Shown here: piece by piece, positions 55,730 to 64,000 of the stretch | How positions within the stretch are numbered: the first letter of the stretch is position 1 | Layout: the number at the start of each line of letters is the position of its first letter | Source: Corythucha ciliata | Lineage: Eukaryota > Arthropoda > Insecta > Hemiptera > Tingidae | Assembly (NCBI GenBank): GCA_038030265.1 | Contig: CM075938.1 | Span: 1,651,009-1,715,008, forward strand | DNA: 64,000 nucleotides | Direction: 5' to 3' | The notes under the pieces: generated by a model | The model's input: only the letters and a program-made list of their open reading frames with translations | What the model was told of the DNA's origin: nothing | Database searches by the model: none | Made by a program: the position numbers and the translations under genes

Positions 55730-57250
55730 TAACATACATCCACGAAATTTGGGATTGAGTGAGCTGATATAGCGAAATTGGTTTTTTCAATGAGCCAGCC
55801 CAGCAAAATTGTTTATTTGTGTGAGCCGTGCTCCACAAAAACTACCTTCATAATGGGTCAGCGGCACGAAATTAAGGTTTTGACGCTGAGAGACACGCAT
55901 TTTTCAAAAGCGATTCTGTTCCCGCACATCTCGCCAAATTGTTTAGAACGGGTCAACTCTGAGAAATTCTGTTTTTGCAAAGAGTCAGATCCGTAAAATT
56001 GTTCTTCGAGAACGACAGACTGACGGCACGCCGAAAACCACTTTTTTCAACCTTTACGAATTCTGAGGTTCAGGAACGTTGAATTAAAAAATTACCCGAC
56101 ACCTCGAAATTATTTTGAATTCGTCAACAGCGCGAAATTATGGTTCGTTGTAGCAGCGAAACCCAAAAAATTACTTTTTTGGGGCGAAACTGGTTTTAAA
56201 TTAGACAAATACCTGCTTTATTATTTTTTTCCCTCGTTGGGTGCATAAGGGGCATGCGCACACAGCGTAGATGAGCTATATCCACTAAATTGATTTTTTA
56301 ATTACCCGCACGCGTAAAATTGGTGTTTATAGGGCCAATACCTTGCACAAAGTATGGGAAAGGAGGTGGAGCCACGTAATTGGAGTTTCCAGAGGGCCAG
56401 CCCACCAAAATTTAGTTTTTTCACGGAGCAACCCCTCGAAATTGTTCTTGAACTAGCCAACTGCATGAAATTTAATTTTTGATGAGCCCGGACCCGGTGA
56501 ATTGGTTTTCCGAGTGGCCCTTGTTAAGAGACAATTTCAGAAGATTGGATCACATCTTCCAATCTTGTGAAATTGTTTTTTGAATGGGTTACAGCCTGAT
56601 TTTTCGATTTGTTTTGTTTTTTTATTTATTTATTTATTATTACTATTTTTTGGCATATAAAGTCATGAAATTGCTCTTTTTGCATCGAACGAACCCCGCG
56701 AATTTCTTTTGAATGGGCCAACTCGGCGAAATTGCATTTTGCAAGGCTACCTTGCGATATTTTGTTTTTAAAAGAGCCAGAGCTGTGATATTTCTCTTTA
56801 AAATGAGCCAGTACGCTGGAAATCCTACCTTTGGAAAAAAAAAAGGGAGTGAATTTCCGTGAAATCGACTTGTTTTAAGAGAGGCAGTCCTGCGAAATTG
56901 GTTTCTGGCGCGCCAAATCCTCAGTGTCTCGGAAAGTGCCAAAGCCTGCGAATTCCTTTTTTCAAGACGCCTGCTGACGAGAAATTTGGTTATTCAATGA
57001 GCCAAAAAAGCATGAAATTGGGCTCTGTGAGCGTCAAATCCGTGACGTTTGGACATTGAAAGTGTCTAACCAGTGGAATTGCATTTTTGAGCGAGTCAAC
57101 CCCGTGCAATTGGCTTTTTTTAGGGAGTCAATCCTGAGACATTGCGGTTTTTCGAGTGAGGAAAACCTTTGAAATTCGTCCTGCAATAATCCACAAAATT
57201 GGGGATTTGCTTTGGGAGAGAGGGAAGCTCCCCTTAACATTTTACCCTAA
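55730..57250 (+). repeat. Family C ~30-bp degenerate array, longest copy
   Basis: Dozens of units such as GCGAAATTGGTTTTTTCAAT, then GAGCCAGCCC. The 3' edge is GGGATTTGCTTTGGGAGAG then CCCTAAATCCACCCC, which resembles the GATCCACC-type ends elsewhere. Short frames inside are chance frames. Confidence 0.7.
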
Positions 57251-57307
57251 ATCCACCCCTAATTGAAAGTACATACACGGTCAGTAGAAAAAACCCCGTA
57301 TAGTTAG

Positions 57308-57460
57308 TAGGTTTTTCCACAAGTTAGGGATTTCTCGAGTTTCCCTCAACCGACCAGGTTGAAATTTTAGGTAGAGATGTACTGATTCACGCATAAAAGC
57401 TCAACCCGACTATTTCAAGTATCTGTTCAGTAGGTTTTCCTCGATCGGTTCAAATTCCAC
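57308..57460 (+). repeat. Shared ~150-bp interspersed repeat, copy 1
   Basis: GGATTTCTCGAGTTTCCCTC, AGAGATGTACTGATTCACGC and CTCAACCCGACTATTT occur in the same order, in reverse complement, at 62570-62742. No inverted ends or reading frame; type unknown. Confidence 0.6.
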
Positions 57461-57649
57461 TGCACACTGCATGGCGTGTCAACCCAACATGTGAATTGCA
57501 TGCCAATTTTGTGGCTGAAACCGAAAGTTATAACTATAAATTTATTTTGTACTGTGCTAAAATCTTCAGATTTCGTGATTGCTATCGCTCACCACCAGAT
57601 TTAGCTTACTAATTGTGGATTACACCACCTCGGCTTAAGGTGGGGCTTA

Positions 57650-57689
57650 AAAAAACCGTTACAAAAACGTTAATTCATGACTGGAATTG

Positions 57690-57727
<38 letters not shown>

Positions 57728-58400
57728 ACGTTTCAGGAGCCAATTTTCCTAAAACTGTTGGGATAAAAATCAATTCATAATAAAAGGATAAAAAAATCGC
57801 CAATTCAATGCTAAAATTGAGAAAAACGATAAGTGGCGGCCGAAATTAAGGAAAATTTGCGGCTTCAGGGGACAATAATATCGGCTAAAATCTAGAAAAA
57901 GCGTTAATTCATTGCTAAAAGTAAAAAAACCGCTAATTTGAAGCTGAAATAGATAAAAACGCAAATCCACGGCTTGAATTAAAGAGAAAAAGCACTAATA
58001 AATCGGTGCCTACAGAAAAAGGTGCTAATTGAGGGCTAAAATTGAAAACAAAAAAACGCTAAATCACGGGAAAAATTTAGAAAAAGCGCTATTTTGCGGA
58101 TATAATTGAGAATAAATGGCAGATTTAGCGTTTCGGAGCCCGATTTGCGGTAAAATTGAGGGGAAAAGTTTAAGTGTTGTAGGCCAAGTCTCCGTCCAAA
58201 AGAGACAATTTTTTTTTCATGACCTAAAGTGAAAAAACCTCGCGTCTCGCGACGAGAAAATGTTAATTTAGGGCGAAAATGGAGTAAAATTAGCTAATTC
58301 ACGGATATAAATGGGAAAAATCCCCAATCCGTGAATAAAAACGCACAAAGTGATAATTCGCAGCTATTTCGAGCTATAGAGGTCCCAAGTTAGAAGACCT
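57650..58400 (+). repeat. Family A ~29-bp array
   Basis: Units with CTAATTCGCGG-like and AAAATTGAGAAAA cores. A run of about 35 A lies at 57690-57725. It includes the landmark unit (GCTTCAGGGGACAATAATA). Ends not found. Confidence 0.65.
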
Positions 58401-58449
58401 CTTCTGAATCCCCTCTTCGATGTGATAACTTCGAGTTATAGAGGTGAAG

Positions 58450-58604
58450 CAAGGTGACTAAACTTTACTACAGGTGCCGCAGATTTCCTCCTGCCCATCG
58501 GACGGGAGGGGTGGAGACTGACGTCACCAGCAGTCCTTTGCTCCCGATTATGGCCGGATAATGGCCGAAGATCTGCGGCACCTATAGAAAGTTTAGTCAC
58601 CTTG
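58450..58604. mobile_element. 155-bp MITE with 9-bp duplication (Mutator-like)
   Basis: Ends CAAGGTGACTAAACTTT and AAAGTTTAGTCACCTTG are a perfect 17-bp inverted repeat. The inner AGGTGCCGCAGAT and ATCTGCGGCACCT also pair. An exact 9-bp duplication GAGGTGAAG flanks it at 58441-58449 and 58605-58613. Nine bases is the usual size for Mutator-like elements. Confidence 0.85.
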
Positions 58605-58685
58605 GAGGTGAAGTACTCAAAACTTTGTCTTATAGAGGTAAAAGGAGAGCTTAAGAGGTTACAAATTAGATAAGTAGCCATAGTT

Positions 58686-58770
58686 GCCTACGTTGTCAGT
58701 CATACCTTGTTGAGGTGTGTCCAAGACAGACCGGTTTCGCCTATTCGGCATCTTCAGTGTTTGAACGTCT
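58686..58770 (-). repeat. PLE terminal module with hammerhead-like core
   Basis: On the minus strand CTGAAGA (58751-58757), then a GCC/GGC stem, then GAAA (58735-58738). GTTGAGGTG and GTTGTCAGTC match the rest of the module at 30037-30154. The stem bases are swapped relative to 4132 (GGC/GCC), yet pairing is kept. Confidence 0.65.
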
Positions 58771-58793
58771 ACTGAAAACTGAGTTACCGTCGT

Positions 58794-59771
58794 GTGTGGG
58801 GCGTCCATGAACTCGCACCCGCTGAGTCAAAACTGAGCAGGGCCGAAGAGAAAGTGATTTCACTCAATGTTTTTGTTGTTGAATTCGCACCAGTCCGCGG
58901 GCAGAAACGGAGAGCCCCGGTTGATGGTGAGAGTTCAACAACAAAAACTTTGAGGACATTGATCACTGATATGGAAGAACAAATGCGTTCTGTAATCTGC
59001 CTCCTTCCTAATAAAACGACGGCCTCGTACGAAAGCTGTCTTGGAGCAATCGTCGAAAAATGCACAGTGCTTACAGGCCGCGAGCTAAAGCCAATGAGGT
59101 GTGTGGTGGACTTTGAACAATCTATGCACAATGCCATAATGAAGGTGTGGCCGGATACCCAACTGTGTGGCTGCCGCTTCCACCTAAGACAGTCATGGTT
59201 CAGGAAAATTCAAGAACTCGGCCTTGTCACATGCTACAAAGAGGGGAAAAGAAGTGGAAAGTGGCTTCGATGGGCTTTTGGTTGGGCTTTCTGCGAGCCG
59301 ACGGAAGTGGAAGACGTCTTTTGCGAATGGCTGACGGAAAAACCTCAAAATCCGAGTGGTTTGATGCAATTCGCCGACTACTTGCATGATAACTACGTGT
59401 CCGACGAAGCTCAGTACCCTCCAACGCTGTGGGCACGTAAATCGGCAGACCTTACCCTTACAACTAATGCATGCGAGGCCTTCCACTCCCACTACAATAA
59501 GGAATTCAACCACCCCCACCCCAACATTTACAACTCTTGCGAGGTGCTGCTGCAAATTCAGATGGACGTAAGCGCAAAAATCCAGTCGGTAGACCAAAAT
59601 GAATCCCACCACCCAAGGCCACAACTACGTAAGAGACAACAGTGGATCGTCAAATGCATCGGAAAGCTGGAAGAAGGTCTACCGCTCTACAAATTCGTGA
59701 AGAAAGTCTCTTCAAAATTGCGGCCACACTTTGACAACGACACGAACGACGACCCTGTTTTCCCGGCTTGA
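58794..59771 (+). CDS. MULE transposase, C-terminal part (5' truncated)
   Basis: A single open frame of 325 residues with no stop or shift. From about residue 65 it matches Mutator-like transposases: MRSVICLLPNKTTASYESCL, then CVVDFEQSMHNAI with the catalytic glutamate, then GCRFHLRQSW, then TTNACEAFHSHYNKEFNHPH. The zinc finger and the first two catalytic acids are missing upstream. The first 60 residues include an inverted repeat (58870-58886 with 58931-58947) and are unlikely to be native. So this is a truncated copy or a lone last exon; it should not be active alone. It lies between a PLE module and a minisatellite. Confidence 0.8.
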   Translation: MWGVHELAPAESKLSRAEEKVISLNVFVVEFAPVRGQKRRAPVDGESSTTKTLRTLITDMEEQMRSVICLLPNKTTASYESCLGAIVEKCTVLTGRELKPMRCVVDFEQSMHNAIMKVWPDTQLCGCRFHLRQSWFRKIQELGLVTCYKEGKRSGKWLRWAFGWAFCEPTEVEDVFCEWLTEKPQNPSGLMQFADYLHDNYVSDEAQYPPTLWARKSADLTLTTNACEAFHSHYNKEFNHPHPNIYNSCEVLLQIQMDVSAKIQSVDQNESHHPRPQLRKRQQWIVKCIGKLEEGLPLYKFVKKVSSKLRPHFDNDTNDDPVFPA

Positions 59772-59913
59772 TTTTATTAAGGATGACTGTTGTATATATT
59801 TTTATTTTCTGTATTTTTAACGATTTGACGAGGTGGATTTTCCCACCGATATGGGGGACAGCGTGAGCAACCTCCTCGTGGTGTCCCCCGGGTCACGCTA
59901 ATAGCTCACATCG
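59772..59913. other. GC-rich spacer with small inverted repeats
   Basis: GGTGGATTTTCCCACC, and GGGGGACAGCGTGAGC with its partner GTGTCCCCCGGGTCACGC, form short inverted repeats. Nothing else. Confidence 0.4.
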
Positions 59914-60110
59914 GGTGCGAGTTCTACCTTCTACTGTTCACTTTTGATCAGGGGCCGGTGCGAGTTCTACTGTTCACTTTTGATTGGGGACCGGTGCGAG
60001 TTCCATAGACGCGGGTGCGAGTTCTACTGTTCACTTTTGATTGGGGACCGGTGCGAGTTCCATAGACTCGGGTGCGAGTTTAACGCCCTAATTACCCTCG
60101 GGTGCGAGTC
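59914..60110 (+). repeat. Minisatellite, 57-bp higher-order unit (36 + 21)
   Basis: GGTGCGAG starts at 59914, 59957, 59993, 60014, 60050, 60071 and 60101. Spacings 36 and 21 alternate, giving a 57-bp higher-order period (59957 to 60014 to 60071). The long form has TTCTACTGTTCACTTTTGAT, the short form TTCCATAGAC. It lies at the 3' edge of the minus-strand PLE. Confidence 0.85.
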
Positions 60111-60184
60111 CAAGGACTCCCCGTGTGTGTGTCCCCTTATGTACCCTCCCCCTCCCCTGGGTTTTCCCTATTCCCGTCACTTTG

Positions 60185-61389
60185 CAGGTGTTGTTTGGAC
60201 AAAAAAGTCCGTTACTTTTTGTTTCTTGATTGGTGGCTGTGTTGAGTTTTGTGGTGGTATCCTGTGTGTGTGGTGTGCGTGTTATTTTTGTGTCTTTTTG
60301 CTTCCGGTGAGATGATGTTATGTGCCTTTCTTCTTGTCGGGTATAAATCCTTTAGTGGTGTGAAGATAGTATTCTGACGTTGTGTTGAGTTGTTCGTTGA
60401 TTATGTTCCCCCGAATGTCCTTTGTTTGTATATTTCTAAATTTTCGAGTATGTTAAGTTTCCTACCCTTGTTTTGTGAGTGTATTAAGGTCATGGCCTGT
60501 GTTATGGGTTGAGATTTATGTTTTTGTTGTGCAAGGTGGTGTGCGAAATTTGAGTCGTCTTTGTTTTTGTTATATGATGCGATGTGTTCTTTGTATCGTT
60601 GTCTAAGCTTACTACCAGTTTGTCCTATGTAAACCTCGTTGCAGGTACATGTTAGTTCGTAAACCCCGTTTTCGTCATATTTGTTGTTTTTGTCTATTTA
60701 GTGTTGAGAGTATTTTTATCATGTTGTTGGTGCTGATGGCTATGTTAAGTCCCTTATTTTTGAAGGAGTTTGTGATTCGGTAAATTTCTTTACCTGGGTA
60801 CGTGAATGAGGTCCATCTTTTTATGTCGGTACTGTTTGTTGGTTCGTTACTGCGATTGTTCTGTCTTCGTGATCTGAGTCTATCTATTGTTGCTTTGCTG
60901 TATCCGTTACTTGTGGCGACCTGGTAGATTGTGTTGAGTTCGTTTGTCTGATCCTGATGTTCATTTGTATGGTATGGTGTGTAAACGGTGTATCATGTGC
61001 CTGAATGCTGATAGTTTGTGTTGGATAGGATGGTTAGATGTGGCGTGAATAACTGAGTCGGATGAAGTGGGTTTTCTGTAGATTTTAAAATGTAAGCTAC
61101 CTGAGTTTATATCTTTCGTCACAGTGATGTCGAGGAAATTAATAGAGTTGTTTTGTTCCGTTTCAAGTGTAAATGTTAATTTGGGGTGTATAGTATTGAG
61201 GAATTGTAGTATTTGTGTTGAGTTGTCCTGAGACAGTATGCAGATAACGTCGTGTACATATCGTGCGTAAAATGTTATGTTAAAGTCGTCGTAGAGTTGT
61301 AGAAATTGGCAGTTTTCCGGAGCATGATCCAGTCGGCTAGTTTGCTCGCTTCCAGCGGTGTGCCTGCGAAGCCTACGGACACATTTCAA
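60185..61389 (-). pseudogene. Penelope-like element, RT and GIY-YIG (broken)
   Basis: From 61389 leftward: FYARYVHDVICILSQDN, NSINFLDITVTKDINSG, LHFKIYRKPTSSDSVIH, then a frameshift near 60965. Further on come IKRWTSFTYPGKEIYRI and KGLNIAIS, a second frameshift near 60690, then KYDENGVYELTCTCNEVYIG and QTGSKLRQRYKEH. So the RT C-terminus and a GIY-YIG nuclease are present. Motif C is YVHD, where YVDD is normal, so the catalytic aspartate is lost. The RT N-terminal half is absent. The tail ends KVTDFFVQTTPAK near 60190, like QKITDFFKSE in the copy at 3042-4135. Confidence 0.85.
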
Positions 61390-61649
61390 TTTGGGGCGAA
61401 ACTGACGTGGCCTGGCCCGTTAGAATGAAAGAGTCCGTACGGAGTTGCCCAGCTGGTCTGCCCCAGAGTGTACTCGGTCGCGCGATCAGCCCTCCCAACT
61501 ATATTCCACCCTGTCCTTCCCACACATTCAACACAATTTTACTTAAATACTTATAAATATGCTAAATACTTATAATTTGCGATAGACACACGCTGTAGGA
61601 GATGGATTTTTAGAATGCCCGATCAATATCAACGAATTATTCTAGACAT
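61390..61649. other. Unassigned
   Basis: GC-rich sequence next to the PLE break at 61390-61500, then AT-rich. If the exon at 61650 is real, this begins its first intron. Nothing else seen. Confidence 0.3.
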
Positions 61650-61867
61650 GACATAAAATTAGACTCACCTTTGACAGCCTTTTTCCTGTTTTCCAGCTCT
61701 CGATATTCATAGCCGCTCCAGTTCCATTCACCGATCCGGAAAGACGGTGCGGTTACACGACAATTTAACTCAAATTCGGCACTTTTTTTCAAAGTCTTGA
61801 TTTGATTAAGTTGGAGTTCTAAAAATCTGGAAAAAGAGAACGCCGAACGCGTCATTCCAGCTTCCAC
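61650..61867 (-). CDS. Candidate 5' coding exon, unidentified protein
   Basis: Minus-strand frame MEAGMTRSAFSFSRFLELQL, then NQIKTLKKSAEFELNCRVTA, then PSFRIGEWNWSGYEYREL, then ENRKKAVK, ending at AAAG|GTGAGT, a perfect donor (exon end about 61668). An alternative has a start in MASFERL just upstream (about 61893) and CTCTTTTTCCAG as an acceptor, which would make an intron of only about 41 bp. The protein is mixed charged and soluble-looking. I do not recognise it. Its next exon should lie to the left, possibly beyond the PLE. Confidence 0.4.
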
Positions 61868-62569
61868 CTACCTAACCTTTCGAACGACGCCATAAAACTG
61901 AAGATGATGACGAAATGAGTTGGGGAGGGGGCGAGGTCAACAGGCAGACAACTGGCGAATGAACAAAACAATAAAATGAAGTTCGTCTGTCGTCGATTGT
62001 TTGAATTAAAAAACAGCTGAAGGCAAGCGGAACTAGCGGAAGATTACAGTGCCATTGTTCAGTTCGCGACGGCCAGTGATTTTTGGTGAGTTCGATATTT
62101 TTGATTTTTAATTTTTCTTTCGAGCGTATTTGCAACCGCCGGGATCATAGTGAACATTGGCGCGAGATCGTCTCTCAGAGTACGTACAATTTTTTTTTTT
62201 AAATTATCGTGATTTGAAGTTTACTTTATGAAGGCTTAAAGCTGTCCATAAGGAACGGTGATAAGGTGACGGTGGAGAGACGAGAGGGCCGACCCTTCAC
62301 ACTTTTGTCAAAAAGCTGAAGTTTCATGCGTGGAAACATTTCAATTGCTTTGCGTACCCACCATGAATAACAGCAAATTTGGCTGGGCATATTATACTCT
62401 TGGTACCTAGCGTTACTATACCAGTCACGATTCATTGTCATTATCGGAAGTGTCTTAATTTTACTGACCCAGATGACTTTCACACAGGTCGACCGGTATG
62501 TAAAACGACGCTCTAATTGAGGTACACAGTGGCACACAACGGGTGCGTCAACGCACGCCTTGCCCCCCG
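61868..62569. other. Possible promoter region; no confident gene
   Basis: On the plus strand TTCAGTTCGCGAC (about 62058) fits an arthropod initiator, and GATTTTTG|GTGAGTTC (about 62084) a splice donor, so a divergent noncoding exon is possible. The minus frame 62226-62537 (MCHCVPQLERRFTYRS) matches no family I know. Confidence 0.3.
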
Positions 62570-62742
62570 ATCGGTTGCAAGAAACTTGAGAAATTCCTGA
62601 GAGACTTACAAAACTGACCAGATTAATAAAATAGTCGGATTGAGCTTAAAAATTGGCACACGATTTACGCGTGGGTCAGTACACCTCGACCAACAATTTT
62701 ATCTTGGTCAGTCGAGGAAAACTCGGAGAAATTCCTAATCCA
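62570..62742 (-). repeat. Shared ~150-bp interspersed repeat, copy 2
   Basis: Reverse complement of 57308-57460 with the same order of conserved tracts. Two direct copies of a GAGAAATTCCT tract lie inside (about 62589 and 62728). Confidence 0.6.
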
Positions 62743-62746
62743 CTGG

Positions 62747-64000
62747 ACAGAGGCGTAGCCAGCTTTGGTTCCAGGGATAGGCAGCTTCACTGAGGAAAAT
62801 GTCAGACGCTCCATTGCCATTTTGCAGGCTCTGGAACTGGAAATCGCCCAATTTTATGGGCACTATCCGTCAAAAAATAAATCTCTGCTGGAAAACAGTC
62901 GTTTGTAGCTCTCAATTCCGAATTTTCTGTCCAAAAACTCATGGGCGTTGCCAGATGGGGGCATGGGTGGGCAGTTGCCCTCCTCTAGACCGCCCGCGAA
63001 AGCGAAGACTTAGTGGGGCAGCTGCCCACCGATACCGTCGGGTGTCGGATGTACGAATCCTTCAGGGTCGCCACATTTTTTTGCATTCAAGCTCACGAAA
63101 AAAATCATTTCTCGAATTTCGCTCACTGAAAAAAACAACTTTCGAGGATTTTTGCGCCCTAAAAATACATTTTTGCAGATCTGACTCAAATAAAAAACAA
63201 ATTTCTCATATAGCATCATGACCCCAATTTTACGGAATTTTTAAACCGAGTTCGAGCATTTTGCCCTGAAAAAACATTTTTGCGGGTTTGGCTCACTAAA
63301 ACCAATTGCAGCTGAAATTTCGCTATGTCTAAAAAACATCAATTCGCGGATTTGTTTCGCAAAAGCCGTGATTTTCGGTGGTGGGAAAATCAATTTTGTG
63401 GGGTTGCCTAATTCAACAACGAATTTTGCAGTTTTTTTTTGTGGTGCCACGGTAGAACTTTATTTATTATACCTACCTACTTACTTTATTTATTTTTCAT
63501 ACCAAATTCACTATTTCCGCAGGTTTAACTCACTGAAAACCAAATTTCTCGGATTGCGCTTCTCCGAAGTCTAAAATCGCCAGTTTAGTGATAAAATTAG
63601 CAGTTATTTGCTCGAAAATCACAATATCAGTACTAGAATCGCCATTTTTGCGCTAAGGTCGCCTAGTTTCGATGTATAATTTTTAGTTTTGAGGTGAAAC
63701 CACTTAATTTATTTCTAGGGTGAAATCGTCACTGTGTGGTGAAAACATCAGTTTTCTGTTAGCAGCTTTGGGGTAAAAACTTCAATTTTGGGTTTAAAAA
63801 ACGTCAGTTTTGAGGAAAAAGTTGATAGTTTTGTGGTAAAACCACCAGTTTGGGGGTGAACATTTCATTTTGAGGGATATTTGTCAAATTTAGCTCGACG
63901 ATAAAACCACTAGTATACGTATTGTATTTAAATCTGCAGTTTTGATAAATAACGTCAGTTTCGGAGTGAAATCCTTAGTTTTGGAGAATTTCAACTCGAA
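62747..64000 (+). repeat. Family F/B array element, copy 2 (runs off the window)
   Basis: Possible starts are CAGAGGCGTAGCCAGC at 62748 and CATGGGCGTTGCCAGATGGG at 62940, both like CAGTGGCGTAGCCAG ends. AGTGGGGCAGCTGCCCACC at 63011 matches 12571. From there F units then B units align in order with 12571-13229 and 15966-16540, without the family A insertion: GAGGTGAAACCACTTAAT at 63691 is the empty site. The right end lies beyond the window. Confidence 0.8.

Noticed and set aside
59193..59624. 143-codon minus-strand frame
   Set aside because: Shadow of the MULE transposase frame on the plus strand.
62226..62537. 103-codon minus-strand frame suspected to be a piggyBac-type transposase tail
   Set aside because: The key motifs of that family could not be matched; left unassigned.

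Overview
This is a gene-poor, repeat-rich stretch of nuclear DNA from an animal, most likely an arthropod and probably an insect. The evidence is two spliced genes with short introns: a JMJD4-type dioxygenase (8293-9732, introns of 57-68 bp) and a secreted C-type lectin-like protein of the kind conserved in arthropods (54437-55325). An I-type LINE and Penelope-like elements (PLEs) with GIY-YIG endonucleases fit the same picture. The species cannot be fixed from the sequence. I see no rRNA, no confident tRNA, no CRISPR and no bacterial operon structure.

Layout. 1-324: end of a repeat element with ~30-bp degenerate units. 890-4228: a decayed PLE split by a 1,928-bp DNA transposon with an exact 8-bp target duplication. 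4359-7420: small inverted-repeat elements (MITEs), more ~30-bp arrays and a decayed LINE reverse transcriptase. 8293-9752: JMJD4. 9930-16890: nested array elements. 18620-20905: another nested array complex. 21443-21536: a possible signal-peptide exon. 27785-30254: PLE terminal modules, a ~150-bp tandem repeat and another array transposon. 32177-37217: an I-clade LINE with both reading frames open. 40480-48200: more array elements, MITEs and a large foldback. 54437-55325: C-type lectin. 55730-58400: arrays. 58450-61389: a 155-bp MITE with a 9-bp duplication, a PLE terminal module, a MULE transposase fragment, a 57-bp minisatellite and a second PLE. 61650-61867: a candidate minus-strand exon. 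62747-64000: second copy of the element seen at 12560-16540.

The main theme is a set of interspersed elements covering roughly a quarter of the window. Their interiors are degenerate arrays of short units, mostly about 29-31 bp. Several have CAGTGGCGGAT-like ends, long G or C runs and 8-bp target-site duplications, as hAT superfamily elements do. At least five sequence families of unit (called A to F here) share this build. They insert into each other, into PLEs and into PLE-derived tandem repeats, so a relative order of events can be read off. No transposase for them is seen in the window, so they look non-autonomous.

The second theme is the PLE-linked module near 4132, 27790, 30040-30254 and 58690-58757. 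It carries a hammerhead-like core (CTGANGA, a short stem, GAAA), and between copies the stem keeps its pairing while its bases change. Most short open frames in the window are chance frames in AT-rich repeats and are not listed.
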